Part shown: piece after piece, positions 55,512 through 63,701 of the stretch
Layout of the letters: each line of letters opens with the position of its first letter
Numbering within the stretch: position 1 is the first letter of the stretch
Assembly (NCBI RefSeq): GCF_034043675.1
Contig: NZ_JAXCLA010000009.1
Coordinates: 186,001 to 250,000 of the forward strand
Reading direction: 5' to 3'
Origin: KK5 sp034043675
Lineage (GTDB): Bacteria > Pseudomonadota > Gammaproteobacteria > Burkholderiales > Burkholderiaceae_C
Length of the DNA: 64,000 nt
Made by a program: the position numbers and the translations under genes
The notes under the pieces: generated by a model
Seen by the model: the letters and a program-made list of their open reading frames with translations, nothing else
The model's database searches: none
Told to the model about the DNA's origin: nothing

Positions 55512-57419
55512 ATGATCTCGATTCAACTCCCCGACGGTTCCAAGCGTGAGTTTCCGCAGGCCGTCACGGTGGCCGACGTGGCCGCTTCCATCGGCACGGG
55601 CCTGGCCAAGGCTGCATTGGCCGGCAAGGTCGACGGCAAGGTCGTCGACACGAGCTACCTGATCGACAAGGACGCGCAACTGGCGATCGTGACCGACAAG
55701 GACGCCGACGGCCTGGAGGTGATCCGCCACTCGACGGCTCACTTGCTGGCCTATGCGGTCAAGGAACTGTTCCCCGAGGCGCAGGTGACGATCGGCCCGG
55801 TCATCGAGAACGGCTTCTACTACGACTTCTCGTACAAGCGCCCGTTCACGCCCGAGGACCTGGTGGCGATCGAGGCCAAGATGGGCGAGCTGGCGAAGAA
55901 GGACGAGAAGGTCACGCGCTCGGTGCTGCCGCGCGACGAGGCCGTGGCCTACTTCAAGAGCATCGGCGAGGATTACAAGGCCGAAATCATCTCCGGCATC
56001 CCGGCCGACCAGGATGTGTCGCTCTACGCCGAAGGCAAGTTCACCGACCTGTGCCGCGGCCCGCACGTGCCCAGCACGGGCAAGCTGAAGCATTTCAAGC
56101 TGATGAAGGTGGCCGGCGCCTACTGGCGCGGCGATCACCGCAACGAGCAGCTCCAGCGCATCTACGGTACGGCTTGGGCGACCAAGGACGAACTGCAGAA
56201 GTACCTCGTCATGCTGGAGGAGGCCGAGAAGCGCGACCACCGCAAGCTCGGCCGCGAGCTCGACCTGTTCCACATCGACGAGCACGCGCCGGGCGTCGTG
56301 TTCTGGCATCCGAAGGGCTGGACGGTCTGGCAGGAGGTGGAGCAGTACATGCGCCGCGTCTACCGCGACAACGGCTACCAGGAAGTGAAGGGCCCGCAGC
56401 TGCTGGACAAGAGCCTGTGGGAAGCCTCGGGCCACTGGGACAAGTACAAGGACAATATGTTCACGACGGAATCGGAGAAGCGCGACTACGCGCTGAAGCC
56501 GATGAACTGTCCCGGCCATATCCTGATCTTCAAGCACGGCGTCAAGAGCTACCGCGACCTGCCGTTACGCTTCGGCGAGTTCGGCCAGTGCCACCGCAAC
56601 GAACCCACGGGCGGCCTGCACGGCATCATGCGCGTGCGCGGCTTCACGCAGGACGACGGCCACATCTTCTGCACCGAAGACCAGATCCTGCAGGAGTGCG
56701 TCAATTACACGGCCCTGCTGCAGAAGGTCTATAAGGACTTCGGCTTCACGGAGATCATCTACAAGGTCGCGACGCGGCCGGACGCGCGAATCGGCTCGGA
56801 TGAGGTCTGGGACAAGGCCGAGTTCGCGCTGATGGAATCGCTGCGCGCCTCGGGCGTGGACTTCGTCATCGCCCCGGGCGACGGCGCCTTCTACGGCCCG
56901 AAGATCGAGTACACGCTGAAGGACGCGCTGGGCCGCCAGTGGCAGTGCGGCACGATGCAGGTCGACTTCTCGATGCCTGGCCGCCTGGGCGCGGAGTTCG
57001 TGGACGAGGACGGCCAGCACAAGACGCCGGTCATGCTGCACCGCGCGATCGTCGGCAGCCTGGAGCGCTTCATCGGCATCCTGATCGAGCAGCACTCCGG
57101 CGCCCTGCCTGCCTGGCTGGCCCCGGTGCAGGTAGTGATCGCCAACATCACCGATGCGCAGGCCGATTACGTTGCAGATATCGTGAAAGCGCTGCAAAAA
57201 CAAGGGCTTAGAGTCCAGGCCGATTTGCGGAACGAGAAGATTACGTATAAAATCCGTCAGCATTCCTTGCAAAAGGTTCCGTACATCCTCGTCGTTGGCG
57301 ACAAGGAGAAGGCGAACGGAGCCGTTGCGGTGCGCGCCCGTGGCAACCTGGATCTGGGTGTGATGGCTCTGGAAGACTTCGCTGCGAAGATCTCCGCCGA
57401 CATCACCCAAAAACTCTGA
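55512..57419 (+). CDS. thrS: threonyl-tRNA synthetase
   Basis: A 635-residue class II synthetase charging tRNA-Thr. The TGS domain (ISIQLPDGSKREFPQAVTVA), editing domain (HSTAHLLAYAVKELFPEAQV with zinc-type HxxxH) and the catalytic core with motif 2 (RFGEFGQCHRNEPTGGLHGI) and motif 3 (MLHRAIVGSLERFIGILIEQ) are present in order, then the anticodon-binding domain. Starts at ATG 55512 behind AAGGA. First structural gene of thrS-infC-rpmI-rplT-pheST-ihfA. Likely controlled by the attenuator just upstream. AAAGGGTCT gacg AGACCCTTT (57420-57441) forms a hairpin behind it. Confidence 0.97.
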   Translation: MISIQLPDGSKREFPQAVTVADVAASIGTGLAKAALAGKVDGKVVDTSYLIDKDAQLAIVTDKDADGLEVIRHSTAHLLAYAVKELFPEAQVTIGPVIENGFYYDFSYKRPFTPEDLVAIEAKMGELAKKDEKVTRSVLPRDEAVAYFKSIGEDYKAEIISGIPADQDVSLYAEGKFTDLCRGPHVPSTGKLKHFKLMKVAGAYWRGDHRNEQLQRIYGTAWATKDELQKYLVMLEEAEKRDHRKLGRELDLFHIDEHAPGVVFWHPKGWTVWQEVEQYMRRVYRDNGYQEVKGPQLLDKSLWEASGHWDKYKDNMFTTESEKRDYALKPMNCPGHILIFKHGVKSYRDLPLRFGEFGQCHRNEPTGGLHGIMRVRGFTQDDGHIFCTEDQILQECVNYTALLQKVYKDFGFTEIIYKVATRPDARIGSDEVWDKAEFALMESLRASGVDFVIAPGDGAFYGPKIEYTLKDALGRQWQCGTMQVDFSMPGRLGAEFVDEDGQHKTPVMLHRAIVGSLERFIGILIEQHSGALPAWLAPVQVVIANITDAQADYVADIVKALQKQGLRVQADLRNEKITYKIRQHSLQKVPYILVVGDKEKANGAVAVRARGNLDLGVMALEDFAAKISADITQKL

Positions 57420-57441
57420 AAAGGGTCTGACGAGACCCTTT
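57420..57441 (+). terminator. hairpin between thrS and infC
   Basis: AAAGGGTCT GACG AGACCCTTT is a perfect 9-bp stem directly behind the thrS stop, with no T-tract immediately after it; a U-rich stretch GTTTGTTTTTTATT lies near 57470. It may reduce read-through or mark an mRNA processing point. Confidence 0.6.
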
Positions 57442-57521
57442 CGGTGATCCTCCCGGCCCCAGGGCGCGTTTGTTTTTTATTGGAGCCTCCACGCCTTGGG
57501 GCTCGTTGAAAGGTACGCACC

Positions 57522-58067
57522 ATCGCTACTTTTGCTGACCGTCGAGCGATTCCTGAGCGCAAGCACAGGCTGAACCGCGAAATCATGGCTCCCGAAGTCC
57601 GTCTGAATGGCCCTGAGAATGAGCCGATCGGCGTCGTGAGCATCCAGGAAGCCTTGCGCATGGCGGGCGATCTGGACGTGGATCTGGTCGAGATCTCCGC
57701 CACTGCCAACCCGCCGGTCTGCCGGCTGATGGACTACGGCAAGTTCAAGTACCAGGAGCAGAAGCGCGCGGCGGAAGCCAAGGCGAAGCAGAAGATCATC
57801 GAGATCAAGGAAGTCAAGTTCCGTCCGGGTACGGACGAAGGCGACTACCTGATCAAGATGCGCAATCTGCGCCGCTTCATCGCTGAAGACGGTGACAAGG
57901 GCAAGGTCACGCTGCGCTATCGCGGCCGCGAGATCACCCACCAGGACATCGGCATGCGACTGCTTGAGCGTATCCGCGACGAACTGGCCGATGTGGCCGT
58001 GGTCGAGAACATGCCCAAGCTCGAGGGCCGCCAGATGATCATGGTGCTGGCCCCGAAGAAGCGCTGA
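57522..58067 (+). CDS. infC: translation initiation factor IF-3, ATC start
   Basis: A 181-residue protein. An internal ATG (57585) gives only 160 residues; the frame is open upstream to ATC 57522, which gives IATFADRRAIPERKHRLNRE, the natural IF-3 N-terminus, with GAAAGGT 8 bp upstream. infC is known to begin with rare ATT/ATC/ATA codons, which lets IF-3 repress its own translation. The N-domain, linker (EQKRAAEAKAKQKIIEIKEV) and C-domain (LRYRGREITHQDIGMRLLER) are all present. Second gene of the operon. Confidence 0.95.
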   Translation: MATFADRRAIPERKHRLNREIMAPEVRLNGPENEPIGVVSIQEALRMAGDLDVDLVEISATANPPVCRLMDYGKFKYQEQKRAAEAKAKQKIIEIKEVKFRPGTDEGDYLIKMRNLRRFIAEDGDKGKVTLRYRGREITHQDIGMRLLERIRDELADVAVVENMPKLEGRQMIMVLAPKKR

Positions 58068-58094
58068 AGTCAGGCGCGTAGGTTTTTGAATTCA

Positions 58095-58120
58095 GCCCGT
58101 CGATCTGGTCGTCGGCGGGC
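58095..58120 (+). terminator. hairpin between infC and rpmI
   Basis: GCCCGTCGA ... TCGGCGGGC (loop TCTGGTCG) followed by TTATT lies 28 bp behind infC. It is in the position where ribosomal protein autoregulatory hairpins or weak terminators occur in this operon; no decision is possible from sequence. Confidence 0.55.
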
Positions 58121-58197
58121 TTATTAGTCTCCTGAGGCCGAGCAAGTGCACCGAGGAATCGGGGCCGCCCCAGGGACGTTCTTAAAAGGAGCATCAC

Positions 58198-58401
58198 ATG
58201 CCCAAAATGAAGACCAAGAGCAGCGCGAAGAAGCGTTTTCGCGTTCGTCCGGGTGGCACCGTCAAGCGCGGTCAAGCGTTCAAGCGCCACATCCTGACCA
58301 AGAAGACCACGAAGAACAAGCGCCACCTGCGTGGCACCTTGTCCGTGCACGAGACCAACATGGGCCACATCGCACAGATGCTGCCCACGGCTGGTCTGTA
58401 A
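58198..58401 (+). CDS. rpmI: 50S ribosomal protein L35
   Basis: A 67-residue basic protein: MPKMKTKSSAKKRFRVRPGG start and GHIAQMLPTAGL end are typical. AAAAGGAG precedes the ATG at 8 bp. Between infC and rplT, as always in this operon; the L35-L20 mRNA is autoregulated by L20 in other bacteria. Confidence 0.97.
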   Translation: MPKMKTKSSAKKRFRVRPGGTVKRGQAFKRHILTKKTTKNKRHLRGTLSVHETNMGHIAQMLPTAGL

Positions 58402-58430
58402 TCCCATCACTTAACAAAAGGAGTTAAAAC

Positions 58431-58784
58431 ATGCCTCGCGTTAAACGTGGTGTTACCGCTCGTGCCCGTCACAAGAAGGTCCTGGCCCTGGCCAAGGGCT
58501 TCCGGGGTCGCCGCAAGAACGTCTTCCGCATCGCCAAGCAGGCGGTGATGAAGGCGGGTCAGTATGCCTACCGTGACCGCCGCACCAAGAAGCGCGTGTT
58601 TCGTCAGCTGTGGATCGCGCGTATCAACGCAGCGAGCCGTGGCCTGGGCCTGACCTACAGCAAGTTCGTGGCTGGCCTGAAGAAGGCCCAGATCGACATC
58701 GACCGCAAGGTCCTGGCCGATCTCGCCGTGCACGATCCGGCTGGCTTCAAGGCCATCTTCGACAAGGTGCAAGCCGCGCTGTAA
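58431..58784 (+). CDS. rplT: 50S ribosomal protein L20
   Basis: A 117-residue basic protein: VKRGVTARARHKKVLALAKG, GRRKNVFRIAKQAVMKAGQY, then LWIARINAASRGLGLTYSKF. It assembles early into the 50S subunit and can repress its own message. AAGGAG lies 9 bp before ATG. Followed by an intrinsic terminator before pheS. Confidence 0.97.
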   Translation: MPRVKRGVTARARHKKVLALAKGFRGRRKNVFRIAKQAVMKAGQYAYRDRRTKKRVFRQLWIARINAASRGLGLTYSKFVAGLKKAQIDIDRKVLADLAVHDPAGFKAIFDKVQAAL

Positions 58785-58836
58785 CCCGCTCTACAAGCTG
58801 GCCGCTTCGCTGCGGCCCGCCCTGGCAGGTACCTGC

Positions 58837-58867
58837 AAGGCCGACACCTTGGTGTTCGGCCTTTTTT
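58837..58867 (+). terminator. intrinsic terminator between rplT and pheS
   Basis: AAGGCCGACACC TT GGTGTTCGGCCTT followed by TTTT is a strong rho-independent terminator, 19 bp before the pheS ATG. A perfect palindrome GCAGGTACCTGC (58825-58836) is next to it. No Phe-rich leader frame was found upstream, so read-through rather than leader translation must supply pheS expression, or a hidden promoter does. Confidence 0.85.
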
Positions 58868-58885
58868 CATTTTCCGATTCCCGCG

Positions 58886-59923
58886 ATGAACGATCTCGAT
58901 CAACTGCTTCAGGCCGCCCAGGCCGACTTCGCCGCCGCGGCGACCCCCGCCGACCTGGAAAACGCCAAGGCGCGTTTCATCGGCAAGTCCGGTCGCGTGA
59001 CCGAACTGATGAAAGGCCTGGCCGCGCTGTCGATCGAGGAGAAGAAGACCCGCGGTGCCGAGATCAACGTCCTGAAGGCCGGCATCGAGGCCGCCCTGAA
59101 CGCCCACCGCCAAGCGCTGGCCGACGCCGAACTTGAACAGCAGCTGAAGGCCGAGGCGCTCGACGTGAGCTTGCCCGGCCGCCAGCGCGGCACCGGCAGC
59201 CTGCACCCGATCACCCGCGCGATGGAGCGCATCGAAGGCATCTTCGGCTCGATGGGTTTCGACGTGGCCGATGGCCCCGAGATCGAGAACGACTGGTTCA
59301 ACTTCACCGCGCTGAACACGCCGGAAGACCATCCGGCCCGCTCGATGCACGACACCTTCTACGTCGAAGGGGGTCATGTCTTGCGCACGCACACGAGCCC
59401 GATGCAGATCCGCTACGCGGTCCAGCACGTCAAGAAGCACAAGCACCTGATCGACGCCGGCCAGCCGATGCCCGAGATCCGCGTGATCGCGCCGGGCCGC
59501 ACCTACCGCGTCGACAGCGACGCGACCCACTCGCCGATGTTCCACCAGGTCGAAGGCCTGTGGGTCGGCGAGAACATCTCGTTCAAGGACCTCAAGTCTG
59601 TCTACGTGAACTTCATGCAGCAGTTCTTCGAGACGACGGACATGGAGATCCGTTTCCGGCCGAGCTACTTCCCCTTCACCGAGCCCAGCGCCGAGATCGA
59701 CATGATGTTCGGCTCCGGCCCGCTGAAGGGCCGCTGGCTCGAGGTCTCCGGCTCCGGCCAGGTTCATCCGCAGGTGATCCGCAACATGGGCTTGGACCCA
59801 GAGCGCTACATCGGCTTTGCTTTCGGCTCCGGCATCGACCGGCTGGCCATGCTGCGCTATGGCGTCGGCGACCTGCGTCTGTTCTTTGATGGCGACCTGC
59901 GATTCCTGTCGCAATTCAAGTAA
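58886..59923 (+). CDS. pheS: phenylalanyl-tRNA synthetase alpha subunit
   Basis: A 345-residue catalytic subunit. The N-terminal coiled coil (NAKARFIGKSGRVTELMKGL) binds tRNA. The class II core has motif 1 region (PITRAMERIEGIFGSMGFDV), motif 2 (RTYRVDSDATHSPMFHQVEG) and motif 3 (FGSGIDRLAMLRYGVGDLRL). It forms an alpha2beta2 enzyme with PheT. ATG 58886 follows the terminator by 19 bp, and CGATTCCCGCG is a poor ribosome site. Confidence 0.97.
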   Translation: MNDLDQLLQAAQADFAAAATPADLENAKARFIGKSGRVTELMKGLAALSIEEKKTRGAEINVLKAGIEAALNAHRQALADAELEQQLKAEALDVSLPGRQRGTGSLHPITRAMERIEGIFGSMGFDVADGPEIENDWFNFTALNTPEDHPARSMHDTFYVEGGHVLRTHTSPMQIRYAVQHVKKHKHLIDAGQPMPEIRVIAPGRTYRVDSDATHSPMFHQVEGLWVGENISFKDLKSVYVNFMQQFFETTDMEIRFRPSYFPFTEPSAEIDMMFGSGPLKGRWLEVSGSGQVHPQVIRNMGLDPERYIGFAFGSGIDRLAMLRYGVGDLRLFFDGDLRFLSQFK

Positions 59924-59958
59924 GCCGCAAGAACACAACGCCCCAAGAGAACAGACCC

Positions 59959-62358
59959 ATGCAATTCCCCGAATCCTGGCTGCGGAGCTTCTGCAACCCC
60001 GCGCTGAACACAGAAGAACTGGCCGAACTGCTGACGATGAGCGGCCTCGAAGTCGAAGAGCTGCGCCCCGTGGCGCCGCCGTTCAGCGGCATCGTCGTCG
60101 CCGAGATCCTGACGGCCGAGCAGCACCCGAACGCCGACAAGCTGCGCGTCTGCACCGTCAATGCCGGCGGTCCGGAGCCGCTGCAGATCGTCTGCGGCGC
60201 ACCCAACGCCCGCGCCGGCATCAAGGTGCCGCTCGCTACGATCGGTGCCGAGCTGCCCCCGGGCGAAGACGGCCAGCCCTTCAAGATCGGCAAGGGCAAG
60301 CTGCGCGGCGTCGAGAGCTTCGGCATGCTCTGCTCGGCCCGCGAGCTGAAGCTCAGCGAAGACCACGCCGGCCTGCTGGAGCTGGCTGCCGACGCGACCA
60401 TCGGCCAGAACATCCGCGAGCACCTGAAGCTCGACGACAAGCTGTTCACGCTGAAGCTGACGCCCAACCTTGCTCACGCGCTGAGCGTGTACGGCATCGC
60501 CCGCGAAGTGTCCGCGCTGACCGGCGCGCCGCTGGTCACCCCGGAAATCAAGCCGGCCGCAGTCACGCTGGCCGACAAGCTGCCCGTGCGCATCGAGGCG
60601 CCGGATCTCTGCGGCCGTTTCTCCGGCCGCATCATCCGCGGTGTGGATACGAAGGCGAAGACGCCCGCGTGGATGGTCGATCGCCTGGCCCGCTGCGGCC
60701 AGCGTTCGGTGACCGCGCTGGTCGACATCTCGAACTACGTGATGTTCGAACTGGGCCGCCCGACGCACATCTTCGACCTCGACAAGATCGATGGTGAACT
60801 GGTCGTCCGCTGGGGCCGCAAGGGCGAGCAACTGAAGCTCTTGAACGGCAACACGATCGAGGTCGACGAGACCGTCGGCGTGATCGCAGATCGCTCCGCC
60901 GTCGAATCGCTCGCCGGCATCATGGGCGGCGACCACACCGCCGTCTCCGACGACACGAAGAGCATCTACGTCGAGGCCGCGTTCTGGTGGCCCAAGGCGG
61001 TCGCCGGCCGTTCGCGCCGCTACAACTTCTCCACCGATGCCGGCCACCGCTTCGAGCGCGGCGTCGACCCGGCGCAGACGGTCGAGCACATCGAGCGCAT
61101 CACGCAGCTGATCCTGGAGATCTGCGGCGGCGAGGTCGCCGCGATGGACGACCAGATCACGCAGTTGCCCGAGCGCAAGCCGGTCACTTTGCGCGTTGCG
61201 CGCGCCGCCAAGATCATCGGCATGCCGGTCACGCAGGCCGAGTGCGCCGGCGTGTTCAAGCGCCTGGGCCTCGAGTTCACTGAAGGCGAGGGCACGCTGA
61301 CCGTCGCCCCGCCCAGCTGGCGCTTCGACATCCAGATCGAGGAAGACCTGATCGAGGAAGTCATCCGCGTTATCGGCTACCCCAAGCTGCCGGCCACGCC
61401 GCCGCTGGCGCCGGTCGTCGCCAAGGTGCGCTCGGAGACGCGCCGCGCCACGCATGCGCTGCGCCACGCGCTGGCGGACCGCGACTACTTCGAGACGATC
61501 AACTTCAGCTTCGTCGAGGCGCGCTGGGAGAAGGAGCTGGCCGGCAACGACACGCCGATCCAGCTGCTCAACCCGATCGCAGCGCCGCTGGCCGTGATGC
61601 GCAGCACCCTGATCGGCAGCCTCGTCAACGTGCTGAAGTACAACCTCACGCGCAAGGCACCGCGCGTGCGCGTGTTCGAGATCGGTCGCGTGTTCCTGCG
61701 CGACGCCACGGTCGTGGAGAGCGATTCGTCGATCGCCGGCGTGGCTCAGCCGATGCGGGTGTCAGGTCTTGCCTATGGCCCGGCCGACCAGTCGCAATGG
61801 AGCCAGCGCGATCGCACCATCGACTTCTTCGACGTCAAGGGTGATCTCGAAGCGCTGTTCGCGCCGCTCAAGCCCGAGTTCGTGCCGGTCCAGCATCCGG
61901 CGCTGCATCCGGGCCGCAGCGCCAGCGTCGTGCTCGACGGCAAGGCCGTCGGCGTGATCGGCGAGCTGCATCCCAAGTGGCGCCAGGGCTATGAGCTGCC
62001 CAGCGCTCCGGTCGTGTTCGAACTGGAGCTCGACGCCGTGCTGGCGCGCTCGCTGCCGAAGCTGGAGGCAATCCCGCGCCAGCAGGCCGTGCTGCGCGAC
62101 ATCGCGGTGATGGTCGGCGACCAGGTCACGCACGAGGCGTTGATGAGCGCGATCCATGGATCGGCACACGGCGGCCTGATCCGCTCCGCCCGCCTGTTCG
62201 ACGTCTTCAAGCCCGCGCAGGGTGAGGAACGTTCGATGGCTGTGCGCCTTGAACTGCTCGACGACGAGGCCACGCTGACCGACGAACGCATCGAGCAGGC
62301 GGTGACCGCCGTCGTCCAGGCGCTGTCCGAGCGACTCGGCGCGCGCCTGCGCGGGTGA
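59959..62358 (+). CDS. pheT: phenylalanyl-tRNA synthetase beta subunit
   Basis: A 799-residue subunit. It opens MQFPESWLRSFCNPALNTEE, has the tRNA-binding domain (EHPNADKLRVCTVNAG-type text at residues 55-75), the B3/B4 editing domain, the B5 domain, a catalytic-like core and a C-terminal anticodon-binding FDX-ACB domain (PRQQAVLRDIAVMVGDQVTH). Starts 35 bp after pheS. It partners with PheS for charging tRNA-Phe and editing Tyr. Confidence 0.97.
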   Translation: MQFPESWLRSFCNPALNTEELAELLTMSGLEVEELRPVAPPFSGIVVAEILTAEQHPNADKLRVCTVNAGGPEPLQIVCGAPNARAGIKVPLATIGAELPPGEDGQPFKIGKGKLRGVESFGMLCSARELKLSEDHAGLLELAADATIGQNIREHLKLDDKLFTLKLTPNLAHALSVYGIAREVSALTGAPLVTPEIKPAAVTLADKLPVRIEAPDLCGRFSGRIIRGVDTKAKTPAWMVDRLARCGQRSVTALVDISNYVMFELGRPTHIFDLDKIDGELVVRWGRKGEQLKLLNGNTIEVDETVGVIADRSAVESLAGIMGGDHTAVSDDTKSIYVEAAFWWPKAVAGRSRRYNFSTDAGHRFERGVDPAQTVEHIERITQLILEICGGEVAAMDDQITQLPERKPVTLRVARAAKIIGMPVTQAECAGVFKRLGLEFTEGEGTLTVAPPSWRFDIQIEEDLIEEVIRVIGYPKLPATPPLAPVVAKVRSETRRATHALRHALADRDYFETINFSFVEARWEKELAGNDTPIQLLNPIAAPLAVMRSTLIGSLVNVLKYNLTRKAPRVRVFEIGRVFLRDATVVESDSSIAGVAQPMRVSGLAYGPADQSQWSQRDRTIDFFDVKGDLEALFAPLKPEFVPVQHPALHPGRSASVVLDGKAVGVIGELHPKWRQGYELPSAPVVFELELDAVLARSLPKLEAIPRQQAVLRDIAVMVGDQVTHEALMSAIHGSAHGGLIRSARLFDVFKPAQGEERSMAVRLELLDDEATLTDERIEQAVTAVVQALSERLGARLRG

Positions 62359-62391
62359 TGCAAGAAGAAGAGTGAGACCGGGGACGGACCA

Positions 62392-62778
62392 ATGAGGATC
62401 GACATGAGCGACGACAACAACAACGATGACGTCACACCGCCGCGCCTGCTGCTGCCCAGCATCGAGACGCCGACGCTGACCAAGGCCGACCTGGCCGAGT
62501 TGCTGTTCGACAAGCTCGGCCTGAACAAGCGCGAGTCAAAGGACATGGTCGAGGCCTATTTCGACATCGTCCACAGCACGCTGGTGCGTGGTGACGACGT
62601 GAAGCTCTCCGGCTTCGGCAACTTCAACATCCGCCGCAAGGCGCCACGCCCGGGCCGCAATCCGCGCACCGGCGAATCGATCCCGATCAAGGCGCGCAAT
62701 GTGGTCACTTTTCACGCCAGCCACAAACTGAAGGAACAGGTGCAAGGTGATACACCCGTCGAGGATGACTTCGAGTAG
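62392..62778 (+). CDS. ihfA: integration host factor alpha subunit
   Basis: A protein of 128 residues with a leading extension of about 28 residues (rich in Asp/Asn). The core LTKADLAELLFDKLGLNKRE, MVEAYFDIVHSTLVRGDDVK and GNFNIRRKAPRPGRNPRTGE is standard IHF/HU, including the Pro that inserts into DNA in RPGRNPRTG. ATG 62392 or 62404. It is the last gene of the operon together with the MerR gene, as in other proteobacteria. Confidence 0.95.
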   Translation: MRIDMSDDNNNDDVTPPRLLLPSIETPTLTKADLAELLFDKLGLNKRESKDMVEAYFDIVHSTLVRGDDVKLSGFGNFNIRRKAPRPGRNPRTGESIPIKARNVVTFHASHKLKEQVQGDTPVEDDFE

Positions 62779-62813
62779 AGTCTGTCCTCCCCACCGGAAG
62801 CCCTTGTTTTTGA

Positions 62814-63254
62814 ATGGATAAGTCCCTGCCCTCGATACCGGCGAAGCGCTACTTCACCATCGGTGAGGTGAGCGACCTGTGCGGCGTCAAGCCGTACGTG
62901 CTGCGCTATTGGGAGCAGGAGTTCACCCAGCTCAAACCGATGAAGCGGCGCGGCAACCGGCGCTACTACCAGCACCACGAAGTGCTGCTGATCCGCCGCA
63001 TCCGCGACCTGCTGTACGACCAGGGTTTCACGATCAGTGGCGCTCGCAACCAGTTGACCGACGGCCCGCGCGCCGGCGCTGCGGACCTGTCCCCGTTCAG
63101 TCCGGACGAGAGCGACATGATCGCCATCGCCGGTCTCGACGGCGATCAAGGCCTCGAAGCCGCGAACAGAGAAGACCTGCTGCCGAGCGGCCGCCTGTCG
63201 ATCGATCAGGTCCGCGCGGAACTGCTTTCGATTCGCGAGTCTCTTCTTGCCTGA
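62814..63254 (+). CDS. MerR-family regulator next to ihfA
   Basis: A 146-residue regulator. The winged HTH is YFTIGEVSDLCGVKPYVLRY, WEQEFTQLKPMKRRGNRRYY. There is no long coiled coil or metal-binding loop; the C-terminal part is short with SGRLSIDQVRAELLSIRESL. The gene following ihfA and preceding tRNA-Pro is a common arrangement in betaproteobacteria. Targets are unknown. Confidence 0.9.
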   Translation: MDKSLPSIPAKRYFTIGEVSDLCGVKPYVLRYWEQEFTQLKPMKRRGNRRYYQHHEVLLIRRIRDLLYDQGFTISGARNQLTDGPRAGAADLSPFSPDESDMIAIAGLDGDQGLEAANREDLLPSGRLSIDQVRAELLSIRESLLA

Positions 63255-63288
63255 GCGGTGAAATCCTGCATATAATGCAAGGCTCAGT

Positions 63289-63365
63289 CGGAGCGTAGCG
63301 CAGCCTGGTAGCGCACTTGCATGGGGTGCAAGGGGTCGCGAGTTCGAATCCCGCCGTTCCGACCA
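63289..63365 (+). tRNA. tRNA-Pro(GGG)
   Basis: A 77-nt tRNA including encoded CCA. Acceptor CGGAGCG pairs with CGTTCCG; the D-arm has AGCCTGGTAGCGC; the anticodon arm is CTTGC ATGGGGT GCAAG with anticodon GGG; the T-arm is GCGAG TTCGAAT CCCGC, which has one A-C mismatch. The MerR gene ends 34 bp before it. A terminator follows and the region to the right looks like an island boundary. Confidence 0.97.
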
Positions 63366-63383
63366 GAAATAGCAAGACAGATC

Positions 63384-63418
63384 AAGGACTTAGAAGCTTC
63401 GGCCTCTAAGTCCTTTTT
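63384..63418 (+). terminator. rho-independent terminator after tRNA-Pro
   Basis: AAGGACTTAGA AGCTTCGGCC TCTAAGTCCTT TTT: an 11-bp perfect stem with a TTTTT tail, 19 bp behind the tRNA 3' end. It ends the tRNA transcript. Confidence 0.93.
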
Positions 63419-63672
63419 CATTTGCTTCTCGATTTTTCGTTTTGGGGGCAACCGTAGGGGCAACCAAGATCACTCAAGTGGCGTCCTTCCCTCATAGCCG
63501 GCGGCCCCTTCGAAACCGCCAGAGCCGACCCCTGGCCGGTTGGTCGACTGGGACGAATACCGGCCGGTGCCCGACTGATGACATGTCGAGTGGTTTGAAC
63601 CTCATCGCGGTTTTCATGCCACGGGATCACATTGGCGATCAGCCGGCGTTGCAGGCTGCGCTTCGTTGGAGG

Positions 63673-63693
63673 TGCTACTTTCAAGTAAAGTAG
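63673..63693. promoter_or_regulatory. 8-bp arm inverted repeat, candidate operator of edge gene
   Basis: GCTACTTT (CAAGT) AAAGTAGC is a perfect 8-bp inverted repeat 8 bp before the ATG at 63702. The TACTTT/AAAGTA form is usual for HTH (Xre-like) operators. It suggests that the next gene is tightly controlled. Confidence 0.5.
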
Positions 63694-63701
63694 CGCCTTA
63701 C

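Larger units (their letters stand above)
63366..63701. other. tRNA-Pro 3' flank, possible island junction
   Basis: A 336-bp stretch without a convincing gene. After the terminator come CGTTTTGGGGGCAACC and GTAGGGGCAACC (63441-63468), a duplicated GGGGCAACC motif of the sort seen in tRNA-targeted integrase attachment regions. The composition then becomes less biased than the core genome. GCTACTTTCAAGTAAAGTAGC (63673-63693) is an operator-like palindrome before the next gene. Confidence 0.5.

Noticed and set aside
58849..58885. VFGLFSFSDS as a Phe-rich leader for pheS
   Set aside because: It starts inside the terminator hairpin and runs on into pheS out of frame with no ribosome site, so it cannot work as an attenuator leader.
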